NCBI GenBank assembly: GCA_903895255.1
Contig: CAITTG010000005.1
Location: forward strand, 49,918 to 113,917
Direction: 5' to 3'
DNA from: an uncultured Verrucomicrobia subdivision 3 bacterium
Lineage (GTDB): Bacteria > Verrucomicrobiota > Verrucomicrobiia > Limisphaerales > UBA11358
DNA: 64,000 bases
Part shown: piece after piece, positions 49,889-60,725 of the stretch
How the letters are laid out: each line of letters opens with the position of its first letter
How positions within the stretch are numbered: the first letter of the stretch is position 1
Translations under genes and position numbers: made by a program
Notes under the pieces: generated by a model
Database searches by the model: none
Told to the model about the DNA's origin: nothing
What the model saw: only the letters and a program-made list of their open reading frames with translations

Positions 49889-52800
49889 GGCTGCTGCACG
49901 CGATAGTAGCGGTACGGATAATTCGAGGCCGCCGGGTCCAGCAGATTCAGCAGGTTGGTGATGGCCTGATTGGTGCTAAGCGGGGTCCAATTAATAAAAT
50001 TGGTGGTGGCTTGCAGCACGTAATTGCTGCCCGGCACCCCGATGAAGCCAAGCTGAAATTGCCCGTTGGCCAGCCAGTTTTGGGAGGCAAAATACAAAGG
50101 TTGCACCGCGAGCAAGGTGCTGGCGGCGATGCTGTTATTATAGTTGGAGGCGGACGCGCTGGCCGTGACCACGGTGTTAGTGAACACTTTGAAAGTTCCC
50201 TGGTAAAGCAGGGAATTCGTCGTCGGCAACGAACCGTCCAGCGTGTAATAAATGGCGGCATTCGTCAGGGCATCAGTCAGGGTGACCGGAACGGACCCAA
50301 TAAAGTTGCCCCCACTGGGCGTAATCATCGGCGGAGCCAGGGCCGGGATGCCGGGGAGGGTGTTGATCCAGGAGGTGATGACGGCCACGGCATTGGAATC
50401 AATCAGATTGCGAAAATCGGGCATTTGAATGTTCTGATCCAGGGTGTTGAGCCGGGCGACCAGCACCGAGCGCCAAACGTCCTGCGCTTTCACCACGCAA
50501 GCGCCATCCGAGATGCCCAACGGGAACACCGCGGGATAATTGGTGATATTTTGCTGGGGCAGCGGTGTGTCATAGCGCGCATCCCACGTGATCCCCTGCC
50601 CGCCCGGCTGGTGACATTCTTCACAGTTGGCATCCAGGTAAGATCGGACACGTTCTACCAGCGGGGCGCTGGCGTTGGTCATGGCCGTCAGGCGCGCAAA
50701 ACCGCTGATGCCCGCTTCGTTGAAAGCCGGATTGAACAGGCCCAGGCGGTTGAGCGTGCGCAACTGGTTGTCCGTCACGCCGGTGGAAGGATACGTCAGA
50801 TTGCCATTAAGCTGGCGCGCATTGACGCCCAGCACATTGATGCCCGTGGCACTGCCCGCCACCGGGCTGTTGTGACATTCCTGACAGTCCGAGGGGCTGG
50901 CATAATACCAGCTTTGGGTGCGCACCCCGTGGGCGTTGGTGATGGTAATGTCCTCACTCAGGCTGCTGGCCAGCAGATCCGCATCACTATTGTCCGGCCG
51001 CCATTTGTACGACACACCATAAACGGAGCCATTAATGTCGCGGACCAGCAACTCGGTCTCCAACCGCCGCACCGGCACACTGGCATTGGTCTCGTTGACC
51101 ACCAGATCAAAGTTTTTGACAAATACCGAGCCGGCCGGAAAGGTCCAGCCATTGGTCGGCTGAAACTGGACCTGCTGGCCGGGCGTGAGACTGCCCCCGC
51201 TGCGCGGCAGGGCCATCAGCCAGGAGCTCACCGCATTGTCCTTCCACTGCGGCGCGTTGGGGGCGTAAGGCAGCAAACCGGCCGCCGGCGTGCGGTTGGT
51301 GGTATTGCTGAAAACACCGGTGCCGGAGAGCAGCGGCGGCAGCGCGCCCGCCGAGGTGGTGGGCAGATTGAGAAACGCGACCACAGAGCCGTTGGTCGTC
51401 AGACCATAAGGCTGGCCGGTCCCGGCCACGACCGTGATATTCACCGGCGCGGTGGTGCTGCTCAGACCGCTCCCGTCCACCGCGACGGCTGTGAGCGCAT
51501 AACTGCCCGCCCCCAGACCGGTGGCGGTCAGCGTGTAAGGGGCGTTGGTCGCCGCGCCCAGCAGCACATTGTTGGTATAAAAATTAACCGCCGCCACCGG
51601 ATTGAAGGGGGCATCCGCCTCGGCGCTCATCGTCACGCTGGCTGCGGCCGTGTAAGTCGCATTGTTCGCTGGACTCAGCCAGACCACGCTCGGCGGCGGG
51701 TTGGTGTGGGGATATAATTGCGCGCTGGGGATCACGGCCAGCGGGGTGGAGGGACTGCCCCAGCCCAGCGCCACCGTGGCGCTGTTCGTGTGCTGGTAAT
51801 GTTCCAGCCGAATATTGTATAGCTGCTGGCCAAGCAAATTGATGGTGCCCGCATGGCTGCCAGCCGCCTGGTCGGTCCAGCTATTAATCAGCAGCTGGCC
51901 ATTCACATAAAGGCGCACCCCGTCGTTGTTGGTCAAATAAAAGGTGTATGGCTCCGAGAACTGCGCTTGCACGCACCCCGTCCAGGCCACCGTGTAATTG
52001 GTGGGTGCAACCCCCGCGATCGGGGCGGTGGCGCCCCAATTGAAATTCACCACGGCGTCCGTGCGCACCAGCGGCGACCCCGTAAAAGAATTGGTGGGAA
52101 AAGTATTCGCGTAATATTGTCCCTGCAGCCCGGTGCCATTCCCCGGCGCGGCGGTGTTGACGAAGGAAACGCTGTTGACGGCGCTGCTGACGGCCCCCGT
52201 CTCGATGGCAATGGCGTGCGCCACGGCGTTGCTGGTCAGCACGAACGGACCCGCATACCGCAGCGAGGCCGCGGTGGGCACCGAGCCGTCCAGAGTGTAA
52301 TAGATGGCCGCGCCCGGGCTGTTGTCTATCATGGAAATCGATACGGCGTTGGTAAAAGCGCCGCCGGCGGGCGCAATGATGGGCGTGGCGAGAAATTGCT
52401 GCAACCCGTAGACCGAAAGCTGGTATTCGGTGCCCACATAAACCTTGCCGCCGGTCACGGTCGGGGTGGTCATTTTGACCGCGCCACCGGGATTGTCCCG
52501 CGCGGACAACTGGCTGCTGTTGTACAGGGTCTGGGCCAGATTGGTCGCATTAAAAGCATACAACACCCCCGGTCCGCTGCTGCCATAAGCGGCGGAATTA
52601 ATCACCCACGCGATGGCGTTGTTCGTGCCGTTGGCGGAAATGACCGGCCCGCCATTGTAAGCACCAAAGGACACCGGGGCCTGAGAAACGGCTGCCGTGG
52701 ACAGCACGCCATTGGACAGGCTCAGCGCGTTCAGCGGCCCGCTGCTGGCCTGATAAAACAACAGGTGGTTAAAATAAGCCGGACAACTCCAGCCGCCGTT

Positions 52801-55233
52801 GTTGGCCCCGATGACCGACTGGACGATTTGACTGTCACTGGTTGCTTGGAAATGGCCCATGTTGGTGTCCCGATCCAGTAAATACATCGTGCCCTGTTTG
52901 CCACAACCAGCCAGCAGGTGGGGATGGGCCGCGCTGCCAGCGGAGTCCGGCAGCAAGATCGGTCCACCCGAACCCAAATCCGTATCCGCCGACGCGAGGC
53001 TGGCCTGATTGTAAGGGGTAAAATAGTCAGCCACGGCCAAGTGGTTGCTGACGGTGGACAACTTCATGAAACTATCCGAATAATCGCCACCGTTGGTGTT
53101 TTGACTGAACGAGCCGTTGCCCGTCATGAAATAAATGTTCGTGTTGGCATCCACGCACAAGCCGCCCCCACCCTGCCAGATGCCACCCTCGGCGGCATGC
53201 GTGCCGAAGGCGCTAATACTGGCGTTGGGCGTGGTGTTAAAGGTGTAGTTCGGCAACGGCGCGAGGTTGGTGGCGTTAAAACCAATCAGCCAGCCATGGT
53301 ACGGATCCGTGTCCGCGTAACCGGCGTAGGCCACGTACAGCACTCCACCCGCCAGCGCAAGGGCCGGCCGCTGGTTGTGCTGCACCGCCGAAAAAGCGAT
53401 CACGCCACCGGAGCTGCCCACGCCGGTGCCTGGATAGGAGGCGGTGACCACCACCGGGCTGTAAGTCCGCTCGTTGCCCGTGGTGATATCCAGGGCGTGA
53501 ATCCGGTGGATGTAGTTGGCCCCCTCGTGCGTGAAGGCATTGACATACAGCGTGCCGGCAACGGGATCAATCACCGGCGTGCCGGTGGCCCCCACCTCGG
53601 GCAGAATATCCGTGTAGCCGCCGCCGGTATAGCGGCCGCCAAAGGTGGCCGTCGCGCTCACGGCCGAAATCCCCAGGTTGGTTTTCCACAGCAGACCGCC
53701 ATTGGTGCCCGCGTTGCTGTCCGCGTCAAAGGCATAAACGGTGTCATGCTCGGTGGCGACATACACCACATTATGCACGCCCTGGCCGGGGATGGTGACA
53801 TTGGTCATCACCAGCGGCTGCGTGTACACGTAGCCATCCACGGCATAGGAAAACAGTTTGCCAAAGTTATTGGTGTTCACACTGGCCAGCGTCAGCAGCA
53901 CCTCATTGGTGTTGGCCGCCTGGCGGGTGTTGTCGCCGTGATAGGTCAGCATGGCCGGATGGGCGGCGGCCGGGAGCGGCAGCACCGTGAGCACCGCCGC
54001 CGGGCTGTTGGTCACCCCGAAGGCACTCGTCGCGGTCAGGGTATAATTCCCCGCGTCCGCGAGGTTCAAACTATTCAAGGTCAGCGTGCTGCTGGTGGCG
54101 CCCGGCACATTGGTGCCATTGTGCGCCCATTGCAGACTGATGGGCTGGCTACCGCTGACCACGGCGGCAAAGCCGGCCGAACTCCCCACAAAATTAGTAA
54201 CGGCGGCCGGGGTGGGTGATTGCAGAAAGCCCGGCGCGGCCGGCGGCAGCACCGTCACCGCCAGCACCGGGCTGCGATTGGTGCCATAAACGTTCGCCAC
54301 CACCACATCATAACTGGCCGAAACCGCCACCGTGGTGTTGGACATTACCAGCGTGCTGTTGGTCGCGCCCGCCAGCACCACATGATTACTCTCCCACTGG
54401 TATTGAAAAGGCGCCAGACCCGCCACCACCGCCGTCAGGGTCAGGGTCGTTCCGGTGTAAACCACATTCGTCGGCGAGACCTGCGGTTGGGCGGGAGTGG
54501 GGGGGATTTGCACCAAGTTAGGCCCGTTCAAGTAATTCGTCAGAACTTGCGCGGGCGTCAGGGCAAAATTGTAAATGCGAAACTCGTCAATCGTCCCTTT
54601 GAAATACGGATCGCCCGAATACTGCGAGTGCCCAAGCCAGTCGTTCGGGGTGGCCCCCAGCGCGGCCGGGGTGAGGGTCATGGCGTTATTGGTGCCCACG
54701 GGAATCCCATTCACATAGAGCAGGCCCAACCCGGTGGCCGCATCGGAGGTCCAGACGACGTGCGCCTCCTGATTGACCGCCGGCCGGCCGTTGTTAGGCC
54801 ATTGCAAAACTTGCTCACCGCCCCCGCCATTGATCGTGTAAGCCCCGCGCAAATTCGCGCTGCCCGACGGCAGAGAGAGAAACATGTAAGCCGTGGTGCC
54901 ACTGCCAAAATCCCAGATGCGCGCCCAGTTGCCACTGCCTTTGTCTGTCACCCACGTCTCCATGGTGATGGCGGTGTAGTTGGTGAGTAGGTTTGCCGGC
55001 AGCGCCGCATAACTGTTCACCCCGTCCAGCGCCAGCGCCCCGCCACTAATGCTGGCATTGCCTTGCAGCACCCCATTTGCCGCGCCCACCGAATCCGCAG
55101 CGCTGGTGGTAAAACTATAACGATGGGTAAGGTTTTGCGCCGGTGCCAGCCGGGGCACAAGCGACCACATCACCAGGCAACACCAGCCAAAAACCCACTG
55201 GCGCCGGAGCGCGATATAAACAGGGCAGTGCAT
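49885..55233 (-). CDS. Giant secreted LamG/Ig/PQQ-propeller/PA14/dihaem cytochrome c mosaic protein
   Basis: 1782 residues. Order: signal peptide ([18 protein letters not shown]); LamG/concanavalin domain (about 35-238); two Ig-like domains (240-420); PQQ-like propeller (424-940, [28 protein letters not shown]); CHB_HEX-type Ig domain (948-1030); PA14 domain (1036-1180, [18 protein letters not shown]); Ig domain (1188-1270); SO2930-type dihaem c-type cytochrome (1273-1630, with CQECH near 1450 and CEECH near 1535); second CHB_HEX (1636-1710); C-terminal [13 protein letters not shown] domain (1722-1782). Both CxxCH motifs are intact, so haem c could be attached. It resembles surface proteins proposed for carbohydrate binding and electron transfer. 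Function unknown. Confidence 0.87.
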   Translation of the reverse strand: MHCPVYIALRRQWVFGWCCLVMWSLVPRLAPAQNLTHRYSFTTSAADSVGAANGVLQGNASISGGALALDGVNSYAALPANLLTNYTAITMETWVTDKGSGNWARIWDFGSGTTAYMFLSLPSGSANLRGAYTINGGGGEQVLQWPNNGRPAVNQEAHVVWTSDAATGLGLLYVNGIPVGTNNAMTLTPAALGATPNDWLGHSQYSGDPYFKGTIDEFRIYNFALTPAQVLTNYLNGPNLVQIPPTPAQPQVSPTNVVYTGTTLTLTAVVAGLAPFQYQWESNHVVLAGATNSTLVMSNTTVAVSASYDVVVANVYGTNRSPVLAVTVLPPAAPGFLQSPTPAAVTNFVGSSAGFAAVVSGSQPISLQWAHNGTNVPGATSSTLTLNSLNLADAGNYTLTATSAFGVTNSPAAVLTVLPLPAAAHPAMLTYHGDNTRQAANTNEVLLTLASVNTNNFGKLFSYAVDGYVYTQPLVMTNVTIPGQGVHNVVYVATEHDTVYAFDADSNAGTNGGLLWKTNLGISAVSATATFGGRYTGGGYTDILPEVGATGTPVIDPVAGTLYVNAFTHEGANYIHRIHALDITTGNERTYSPVVVTASYPGTGVGSSGGVIAFSAVQHNQRPALALAGGVLYVAYAGYADTDPYHGWLIGFNATNLAPLPNYTFNTTPNASISAFGTHAAEGGIWQGGGGLCVDANTNIYFMTGNGSFSQNTNGGDYSDSFMKLSTVSNHLAVADYFTPYNQASLASADTDLGSGGPILLPDSAGSAAHPHLLAGCGKQGTMYLLDRDTNMGHFQATSDSQIVQSVIGANNGGWSCPAYFNHLLFYQASSGPLNALSLSNGVLSTAAVSQAPVSFGAYNGGPVISANGTNNAIAWVINSAAYGSSGPGVLYAFNATNLAQTLYNSSQLSARDNPGGAVKMTTPTVTGGKVYVGTEYQLSVYGLQQFLATPIIAPAGGAFTNAVSISMIDNSPGAAIYYTLDGSVPTAASLRYAGPFVLTSNAVAHAIAIETGAVSSAVNSVSFVNTAAPGNGTGLQGQYYANTFPTNSFTGSPLVRTDAVVNFNWGATAPIAGVAPTNYTVAWTGCVQAQFSEPYTFYLTNNDGVRLYVNGQLLINSWTDQAAGSHAGTINLLGQQLYNIRLEHYQHTNSATVALGWGSPSTPLAVIPSAQLYPHTNPPPSVVWLSPANNATYTAAASVTMSAEADAPFNPVAAVNFYTNNVLLGAATNAPYTLTATGLGAGSYALTAVAVDGSGLSSTTAPVNITVVAGTGQPYGLTTNGSVVAFLNLPTTSAGALPPLLSGTGVFSNTTNRTPAAGLLPYAPNAPQWKDNAVSSWLMALPRSGGSLTPGQQVQFQPTNGWTFPAGSVFVKNFDLVVNETNASVPVRRLETELLVRDINGSVYGVSYKWRPDNSDADLLASSLSEDITITNAHGVRTQSWYYASPSDCQECHNSPVAGSATGINVLGVNARQLNGNLTYPSTGVTDNQLRTLNRLGLFNPAFNEAGISGFARLTAMTNASAPLVERVRSYLDANCEECHQPGGQGITWDARYDTPLPQQNITNYPAVFPLGISDGACVVKAQDVWRSVLVARLNTLDQNIQMPDFRNLIDSNAVAVITSWINTLPGIPALAPPMITPSGGNFIGSVPVTLTDALTNAAIYYTLDGSLPTTNSLLYQGTFKVFTNTVVTASASASNYNNSIAASTLLAVQPLYFASQNWLANGQFQLGFIGVPGSNYVLQATTNFINWTPLSTNQAITNLLNLLDPAASNYPYRYYRVQQP

Positions 55234-55360
55234 GGATTTAATATGACGGATAATTCGCAGGAAAACAATGGCTTAAGGACCTTTATGCCCCCCCTCAATT
55301 GAGGGGCGGCCCCGCGTCGGTTTATTTTCCCTGATTTTTGACTGACATTCGCCTAATTAT

Positions 55361-56467
55361 ATGAAAAGAATGTTTTTCATGAAAACACTTTGGCCCGCCG
55401 CCCTGCTCATGTCCTTGGCTTGCACCGCCCTGCCTCTGCCCATCCCCTCCGCCCGGGCCCAGGACCCTGGCAGCTACCAGGTCTTTGTCTCCAATGAAAA
55501 AGCCGGCACCGTCACCATCTTTAGCGCCCCCGACTTCAAAGTCATCGCCACGCTCCCCGTTGGTAAACGCCCGCGTGGCATTCATGCCAGCCCGGATGGC
55601 CGGACCGTCTATGTCGCCTTGAGCGGCACCCCGGTGGAACCGCCCCCGAAACTCGATGCCAATGGCAATCCCATTCTGCTCAAAAATCAAGATGACGACG
55701 ACGATAAGGTCAAGGCCGACAAATCCGCCGATGGCATTGGCTTGATTGATGCCACCAGCCACACCTTCCACCGCAAAATCCCCGCCGGCTCCGACCCCGA
55801 GCAATTCGCCGTCAGCGTCGACGGCTCCAAAATCTTCATCGCCAACGAAGATGTCAGCGCCGCCACCGTGCTGGAGTCTGCCACCGGTCGGACGGTCACC
55901 TTTATCCCCGTCACCCGCGAACCCGAGGGCGTCGGCGCCAGTCCGGATGGCAAGTTTTTCTATGTCACCTGCGAAACCGGCGGCGATGTCTTCGCCATCG
56001 ATGCCCAGACCTACGCAATCCTCGGCCATGTCAAAGTCCACCCCCGCCCACGCAGTGTTGCCTTTTTACCGGATGGCTCCCGGGCCTTCATCCCCTCCGA
56101 GTCCGTCGGCGAATTAAATGTGCTTGATACCGCCAGCCAGACGCTCGTGAAAGTTATCACCCTGCCCAAGGGCTCCCGCCCCATGACCGTCAAGGTGTCG
56201 CCCGACGGCAAGAAAGTTTACGCCAGCACCGGTCGCGGTGGTTCCGTGGTGGTCGTGGACGCCAACACGTACGAGCTGCTAAACACCATTCACGTGGGCA
56301 AACGTCCCTGGGGCATCACTTTCTCCCCCGATGGCAAATATCTCTTCACCGCCAATGGCCCCTCGGATGATGTCTCCGTCGTGGACGTCGCCTCCGGCAA
56401 GGAAATCACCCGCGTCCCCTCCCCCGGCAGCCCCTGGGGCGTCGTCGCCGTCCCCACCGCCAAATAA
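55361..56467 (+). CDS. Secreted YVTN-type beta-propeller protein
   Basis: 368 residues; signal peptide MKTLWPAALLMSLACTALPL (a second ATG at 55379 could be the start). Seven-bladed propeller repeats of the YVTN/PQQ-dependent-catabolism type: SPDGRTVYVAL, SVDGSKIFIANED, SPDGKFFYVTCE, LPDGSRAFIPSES, SPDGKKVYASTGRGG, SPDGKYLFTANG. An Asp-rich insert (DDDDDK, about 109-114) sits in blade two. Such proteins bind ligands or scaffold periplasmic redox enzymes. It starts 127 bases from the divergently transcribed giant protein, so the two may share a control region. No enzyme motif. Confidence 0.87.
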   Translation: MKRMFFMKTLWPAALLMSLACTALPLPIPSARAQDPGSYQVFVSNEKAGTVTIFSAPDFKVIATLPVGKRPRGIHASPDGRTVYVALSGTPVEPPPKLDANGNPILLKNQDDDDDKVKADKSADGIGLIDATSHTFHRKIPAGSDPEQFAVSVDGSKIFIANEDVSAATVLESATGRTVTFIPVTREPEGVGASPDGKFFYVTCETGGDVFAIDAQTYAILGHVKVHPRPRSVAFLPDGSRAFIPSESVGELNVLDTASQTLVKVITLPKGSRPMTVKVSPDGKKVYASTGRGGSVVVVDANTYELLNTIHVGKRPWGITFSPDGKYLFTANGPSDDVSVVDVASGKEITRVPSPGSPWGVVAVPTAK

Positions 56468-56498
56468 GTTGCCCTTTTAAAAAAGCAGTTCCGCCATG

Positions 56499-56595
56499 GA
56501 TGGACAGATTTTTGGAGTGCGCGGACTAGTCCGCGAGTTCAACCGCGGCAACTGGTTGCCGCACCCCAAAAATCCGTGTTCATCTGTGTCCATCC
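56499..56595. repeat. Nested palindromic (REP/MITE-like) element
   Basis: Two perfect palindromes lie in tandem: CGCGGACTAGTCCGCG (56520-56535) and GCGGCAACTGGTTGCCGC (56545-56562). An outer inverted repeat surrounds them: GATTTTTGGAGTGCG (56507-56521) against CGCACCCCAAAAATC (56560-56574), 14 of 15 paired; farther out, GGATGGACA and TGTCCATCC also pair. It fills most of the 151-base gap after the propeller gene. No ORF. It may be a dispersed intergenic repeat. Confidence 0.7.
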
Positions 56596-56618
56596 GTGGT
56601 TCAACCGCCTTTTTAAGG

Positions 56619-57419
56619 TCAAAGCGTAAACTTCGGACACTGCCGTAAAAACCGCCCTGGATTCTGATAAATGACCTGATCCACCAATTCCGCCAAATGC
56701 CCGCGCCGTTTCATTTCCACTGCCGTTTTGGGCACCGCCAGCGGATCGCTCCGGCCCCAGTCGCACGCGCTGTTCAGCCATAAACGCTCCTGGCCGTACT
56801 GTTCCAGCATGTCAATCGCCCGCGCCGGCGTGCACTTGGTCTCCGGATACAGCGTCATGCCCGCCCACATCCCCGTGTCCAAAACCATCGCCACCGTGTG
56901 CTCTTCCACGTGATCAATAATCACCCGCTCCGGCCGGATGCGCCGGTCGCTTTTTAAAACGTCCAAAATCAGCCGCGTCCCCTTGAGCTTGTCCTCCAAG
57001 TGCGGCGTGTGCACCAAAATCAACTGCCCGTGCCGCGCCGCCAAATCCACCTGCATTTCCAGCACCCGTAATTCATTCCGGGAATTTTTGTTCAACCCGA
57101 TTTCCCCAATGCCCAGCACATTGGGCCGGTCCAGAAACTGCGGAATCAGTGCCACCACCTCTGCCGCCAGCGTCACATCCTCCGCCTCCTTGGAATTCAA
57201 CCCCAGCCAGCTAAAATGCTTCACCCCGTGCTTCGCTGCCCGCTTCGGTTCATAATCCGTGAGCTGGCTGAAATAATCATAAAAACCCGCCACCGAGCTC
57301 CGGTCATAACCCGCCCAGAACGCCGGCTCGCACACCGCCTCGCAACCCGCCAGCACCATCCGGTCGTAATCATCCGTCACCCGGCTGACCATGTGGGCGT
57401 GCGGTTCAATGTAGCGCAT
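56619..57419 (-). CDS. TatD-family metal-dependent hydrolase
   Basis: 266 residues from ATG 57419 ([10 protein letters not shown]); the longer frame to 57506 overlaps the neighbour. TatD metallohydrolase features: N-terminal His-x-His in EPHAHM, Glu in [10 protein letters not shown], His in LVHTPHLED, His in [10 protein letters not shown] and a final Asp in [11 protein letters not shown]. TatD enzymes are DNases or phosphoesterases, but this is a divergent branch also seen in ebo-type gene clusters. It follows the small protein gene by 38 bases on the same strand. Substrate unknown; cytoplasmic. Confidence 0.85.
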   Translation of the reverse strand: MRYIEPHAHMVSRVTDDYDRMVLAGCEAVCEPAFWAGYDRSSVAGFYDYFSQLTDYEPKRAAKHGVKHFSWLGLNSKEAEDVTLAAEVVALIPQFLDRPNVLGIGEIGLNKNSRNELRVLEMQVDLAARHGQLILVHTPHLEDKLKGTRLILDVLKSDRRIRPERVIIDHVEEHTVAMVLDTGMWAGMTLYPETKCTPARAIDMLEQYGQERLWLNSACDWGRSDPLAVPKTAVEMKRRGHLAELVDQVIYQNPGRFLRQCPKFTL

Positions 57420-57457
57420 AGGGTGGCTCCTTAAGTCTGCGTTTATCTGCGGTTGAA

Positions 57458-57745
57458 CTAATTGGTTATGTCCTGGCTTTCCCCCCGCCCCGGCCACGCC
57501 CCGCACGCCGCCTTGGTGGTCGCCGCCGCGATGGGTTCCACCGTGGGATCACTGAACGCCCGCAACACCTCCCCCGCTTTGTTTTTGGCAGGCGACCCGA
57601 GAATTTTCACCGCCTCCGCAAACGCCCGCGCGCGGAAATCCGCGGTTTCACCCGCCCGCTCCACCCGGTCCAAAAACGCCGCCACTTCAATCAGTTGATG
57701 CCGCGCCTCCAGAAAATAAAGATCAAGCATGGGTTGCTGGTTCAT
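57458..57745 (-). CDS. Small conserved-looking helical protein next to TatD
   Basis: 95 residues, ATG 57745. Helical core [36 protein letters not shown], written here in part: [20 protein letters not shown], then [21 protein letters not shown] do not recognise the family, but small proteins of this type seem to sit beside TatD-like hydrolases in Planctomycetes and Verrucomicrobia. No signal peptide or membrane segment. Probably co-transcribed with TatD. The 106 bases up to the S74 gene stop hold nothing evident. Confidence 0.6.
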   Translation of the reverse strand: MNQQPMLDLYFLEARHQLIEVAAFLDRVERAGETADFRARAFAEAVKILGSPAKNKAGEVLRAFSDPTVEPIAAATTKAACGAWPGRGESQDITN

Positions 57746-57851
57746 ATGCCAGCCTCATCATAAGTCCCGACAGCCCCGCCCGCAAACCGATTCAGTTCAG
57801 CCATCTGCGGCCTGGCACCCGCCAGAACGCTTGCATGGGTTCCCAGGTGAG

Positions 57852-60488
57852 CTATTTCTTCTCCAGCAACAATTGCTCCAATTTTTCCAAACGCCGCAGC
57901 AAGTCCGCAATCTCCGCATCCTTGGCCTGGTTTTGTTGCTCCAGCTTCTGGTTTAAACCTTGAATGGCCGCCAGCGCCACGCCGCTCTCATCCACCACGG
58001 CAATGTGTTTGTCGTCCGTTCCATCCAGCCCAAACGCCGCCTGAAAATCCTGCGCCATCGGACCAATATGCCGCACCCCCGCGGCATCCCGCTTGTAATT
58101 CCATTGCGTCACCGGCAGTGCGGCCACCCGGGCAAGCACCGCCTGCGGATCAACGCTGGAAAAATGCTCCTTCGCATTACGGTCACTGGTCAACGCCACG
58201 CTGTTCGCATAGACCGTGCCCACCAGATACGTCGCCGTCTGGCTCGTGCCAATGCGAATGATGTTGGAGTCGTTGGCCGCCCCCCCGTTGCCAATGTCAA
58301 TATTGCCACTGCCGCTCACGTTGCCATAGCCCGCTTGATAGCCCACGGCGATGTTATTGTTCCCATTCGTGTTGCTGTAAAGCGCCTGATAGCCCAGGGC
58401 GGTGTTGTTTCCCCCCGTCGTGTTGTTGATCATCACCTGCATTCCACTGGCCACGTTGCCACTGCCCGTGGAATTGGCGTAGAGCGCCTCATAACCGGCG
58501 GCCGTGTTGTTATTTCCGTTGGTGCTGTAATACAGCGCCTGCGCGCCCATCGCCGTGTTGTTATTCCCGTTGGTGTTGTATAGCATCGTCCCATTGCCAC
58601 AGGCCGTGTTGTTAATGCCGGTGACATTGTTTAACAATGCCTGGCAGCCACTCGCCGTGTTGGCGTAACCACTCGTGTTGCTGTACAGCGCCTCCAGGCC
58701 ATCGGCCGTGTTTTGCGCACCGTTCGTGTTATAGTAAAGCGCATAGGCGCCATTGGCCGTGTTGAAAACCCCGACCGTGTTGTTGTACAGCGCCTCTTTG
58801 CCATTCGCCACGTTGCCCGCGCCAGTCGTGTTGTTGTAGAGCGCCTCATACCCGCAGGTGGAGTTGTCAGATCCGCCCGTGTTCTGGCCAAGCGCCCCAA
58901 TCCCGATGCCCGTGTTATCGTCCCCGCTCATGCTCAGATTGCCCGCGCCCGGGCCGGCAAAAAAATTGGCGGTGCCGTAGGTATGCATTAACAGCACGCC
59001 GCCGGCATAGATAATCCCGTTCGTCGCCGTCGTCCGTGGCAGGTTTAAATTGCCATCCAGGCTGAGGCTGCGGTTGGTGAAACTGCCACTGGCATCACGC
59101 TTGACCGCCGTGTTGGCCAGGTCGGCATTGGTGGCCACGCCCACGCCCGTATTGAGATTGGTCAGGCCGGAACCATCGCCCGCAAACGTGCCGCTCAAAA
59201 CCACCCCCGTCTCCGTGTTGGTTACCACCCCGGGGGGCAACTGGGCCGGGGCCAGCGTGCCGCCCGTTATTTGCGCGGCATTCAGACCAGTCAACCCACT
59301 GCCGTTGCCAGTGATAATGCCCGTGGCCTTGAGCGCGCCCACATTGATGCCGCCCAGCGTGTCCCGCAGCACAAGCGTGCTGGCGATGGGATTGGTGTTA
59401 GCCCCCGTGTTAAGATTGGTCAGGCCGCCCCCATTACCCGAAAAAGTGCCGCTCAAAACCACCCCGGTTTCATTGTTGGTCACGACGCTGCCAGGCAGTT
59501 GGGCCAGCGCAAAGGTCCCATTGGTGATCTGGGCCGCGCTCAACCCCGTCAAGCCACTGCCATTGCCGGAAATAATGCCGGTCGCCCGGATGCCGCCGGC
59601 ATTGATGCCCCCCAGCGTGTCCCGCAGCACAAGCGTGCTGGCAATGGCATTGGTGCTCGCCCCCGTGTTGAGATTGGTCAGGCCGGACCCATCACCGCTA
59701 AAAGCGCCGTTCAACCCCACGCCGGTGGCGTTGTTCGTCAACCAACCGCCGGCCAGTTGCGCCAGCGAAAGCGTCCCATTCGTTACTTGGGAAAAACTGA
59801 GCCCCGTCAAGCCACTGCCATTCCCGGAAATAATCCCCGTGGCCTTGAAGGCACCCACATTAATCCCACCGGTGGGATCCCGCAGCACCACCGTGTTCGC
59901 CACGGCATTCACGTTCGCGCTGTTGGCCAAATTAACGCCGCTCACAATGGTGGCACTCGCGAGACCGCCCACTTTCTGCACTGCGGTCGCCCCCTGTGTG
60001 CCGGTCACATCCCCGGCAACCACCCCTGAAAACCCAGTGGCCGTCGTCGCCACCAGCGCTTTCTCCGCCACAATCGCGTAGGGCGCCGGGGTGACCTGCT
60101 GGCGGGGGGCCAGCGTGTTGAAGCCAAGGAGGGACGAGTTGGTGCGCACCGCAATGTCCAGCCAGTTGCTCGTCCCCGTGAACGCCACCGACCCAAAATC
60201 CAGCGTCACCGTGAACAAACCATTGGTCACCGGCGTGGCCAGCACCGTCAGGGGCACCGTGCCCGACACCACGGTGGCCCCGTTGGTGGATCCATAGAGC
60301 CCGAACTGAAAGTCATACAGCCCGTTCGCCAGCGAACCCCCATTAATGAGCCGGCCTTGATAGGTAAAGGCCGTGCCCTGGGCCTGGGCGTATCGGCCCA
60401 AGCCAAGGACCAGGGTCAGTCCCAAAATAAAAGTGCGGAAAATAGCGGATGGCGAGTAATGAGTTGGCGTGGTTGTCAGGTGGTTCAT
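57852..60488 (-). CDS. Surface protein with S74 self-cleaving chaperone domain and YadA-like head repeats
   Basis: 878 residues; signal peptide TFILGLTLVLGLGRYAQA. Residues about 40-150 form a beta domain (FTYQGRLINGGSLANGLYDF). Residues about 170-460 hold three 86-residue repeats (LVLRDTLGGINVGALKATG, ISGNGSGLTGL, VVLSGTFSGNGGGLTNLNTG). Residues about 510-730 are short repeats of the GNNNTAMGAQALYYSTNG kind, as in trimeric adhesin heads. The C-terminal S74 domain starts at LTSDRNAKEHFSS (about 765) with PMAQDFQAAFG, then a coiled coil (LRRLEKLEQLLLEKK). In phage tailspikes and related proteins S74 trimerises and cleaves itself off at a Ser/Asp site. No phage genes are near, so this is likely a cellular surface fibre. 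Confidence 0.88.
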   Translation of the reverse strand: MNHLTTTPTHYSPSAIFRTFILGLTLVLGLGRYAQAQGTAFTYQGRLINGGSLANGLYDFQFGLYGSTNGATVVSGTVPLTVLATPVTNGLFTVTLDFGSVAFTGTSNWLDIAVRTNSSLLGFNTLAPRQQVTPAPYAIVAEKALVATTATGFSGVVAGDVTGTQGATAVQKVGGLASATIVSGVNLANSANVNAVANTVVLRDPTGGINVGAFKATGIISGNGSGLTGLSFSQVTNGTLSLAQLAGGWLTNNATGVGLNGAFSGDGSGLTNLNTGASTNAIASTLVLRDTLGGINAGGIRATGIISGNGSGLTGLSAAQITNGTFALAQLPGSVVTNNETGVVLSGTFSGNGGGLTNLNTGANTNPIASTLVLRDTLGGINVGALKATGIITGNGSGLTGLNAAQITGGTLAPAQLPPGVVTNTETGVVLSGTFAGDGSGLTNLNTGVGVATNADLANTAVKRDASGSFTNRSLSLDGNLNLPRTTATNGIIYAGGVLLMHTYGTANFFAGPGAGNLSMSGDDNTGIGIGALGQNTGGSDNSTCGYEALYNNTTGAGNVANGKEALYNNTVGVFNTANGAYALYYNTNGAQNTADGLEALYSNTSGYANTASGCQALLNNVTGINNTACGNGTMLYNTNGNNNTAMGAQALYYSTNGNNNTAAGYEALYANSTGSGNVASGMQVMINNTTGGNNTALGYQALYSNTNGNNNIAVGYQAGYGNVSGSGNIDIGNGGAANDSNIIRIGTSQTATYLVGTVYANSVALTSDRNAKEHFSSVDPQAVLARVAALPVTQWNYKRDAAGVRHIGPMAQDFQAAFGLDGTDDKHIAVVDESGVALAAIQGLNQKLEQQNQAKDAEIADLLRRLEKLEQLLLEKK
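58280..58930 (-). repeat. Tandem head repeats inside the S74 gene
   Basis: About ten imperfect copies of a 60-69-base unit encode (T/N)xxxNTAxGxxALYxNTxG. The DNA shows repeated GTTGTTATTCCCGTTGGTGT-type segments (58553-58581 and neighbours). These predict a long left-handed beta-roll and a site for slippage or recombination length change. Confidence 0.75.
59110..59910 (-). repeat. 258-bp tandem repeats inside the S74 gene
   Basis: Three copies with exact 258-base period: the hexamer run AGATTGGTCAGGCC starts at 59155, 59413 and 59671. Each encodes 86 residues ending in VTNNETGVVLSGTFSGNGGG-like sequence. A fourth, more diverged copy precedes the series at the N-terminal side. Copies differ by scattered substitutions, so this is an established rather than very recent amplification. 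Confidence 0.8.
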
Positions 60489-60725
60489 GATTGCTTTGGC
60501 CTTAATTACAATGGGTTGCTACCGGTGCTTAATGATTGTCGGCTCCCGGCGACGAACCCGAAACCACAAAGACGACAATATTATCCCATTGATCTCCGGA
60601 AAAAGCAAAATTGTTGCGCGGATTTGTTCACCACTATGTGAACCTTTTGGTCTCCGGGCGCAAACCCCGAGCCCGCCATCGCGTAATAAATGTACCCGGC
60701 GGGTTTGCGGGTGTACCCTTCCGCC

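Noticed and set aside
49870..51717. Plus-strand open frame of 615 codons and others at 51853-54219
   Set aside because: Antisense to the giant mosaic gene, with Gly/Arg/His-rich, motif-free translations.
58280..58930. CRISPR-like repeat array
   Set aside because: Repeats are in-frame coding units within the S74 gene, of varying sequence and without unique spacers.
57852..60488. Prophage remnant
   Set aside because: S74 can suggest a tail fibre, but a signal peptide is present and no capsid, terminase, integrase or lysis gene flanks it.
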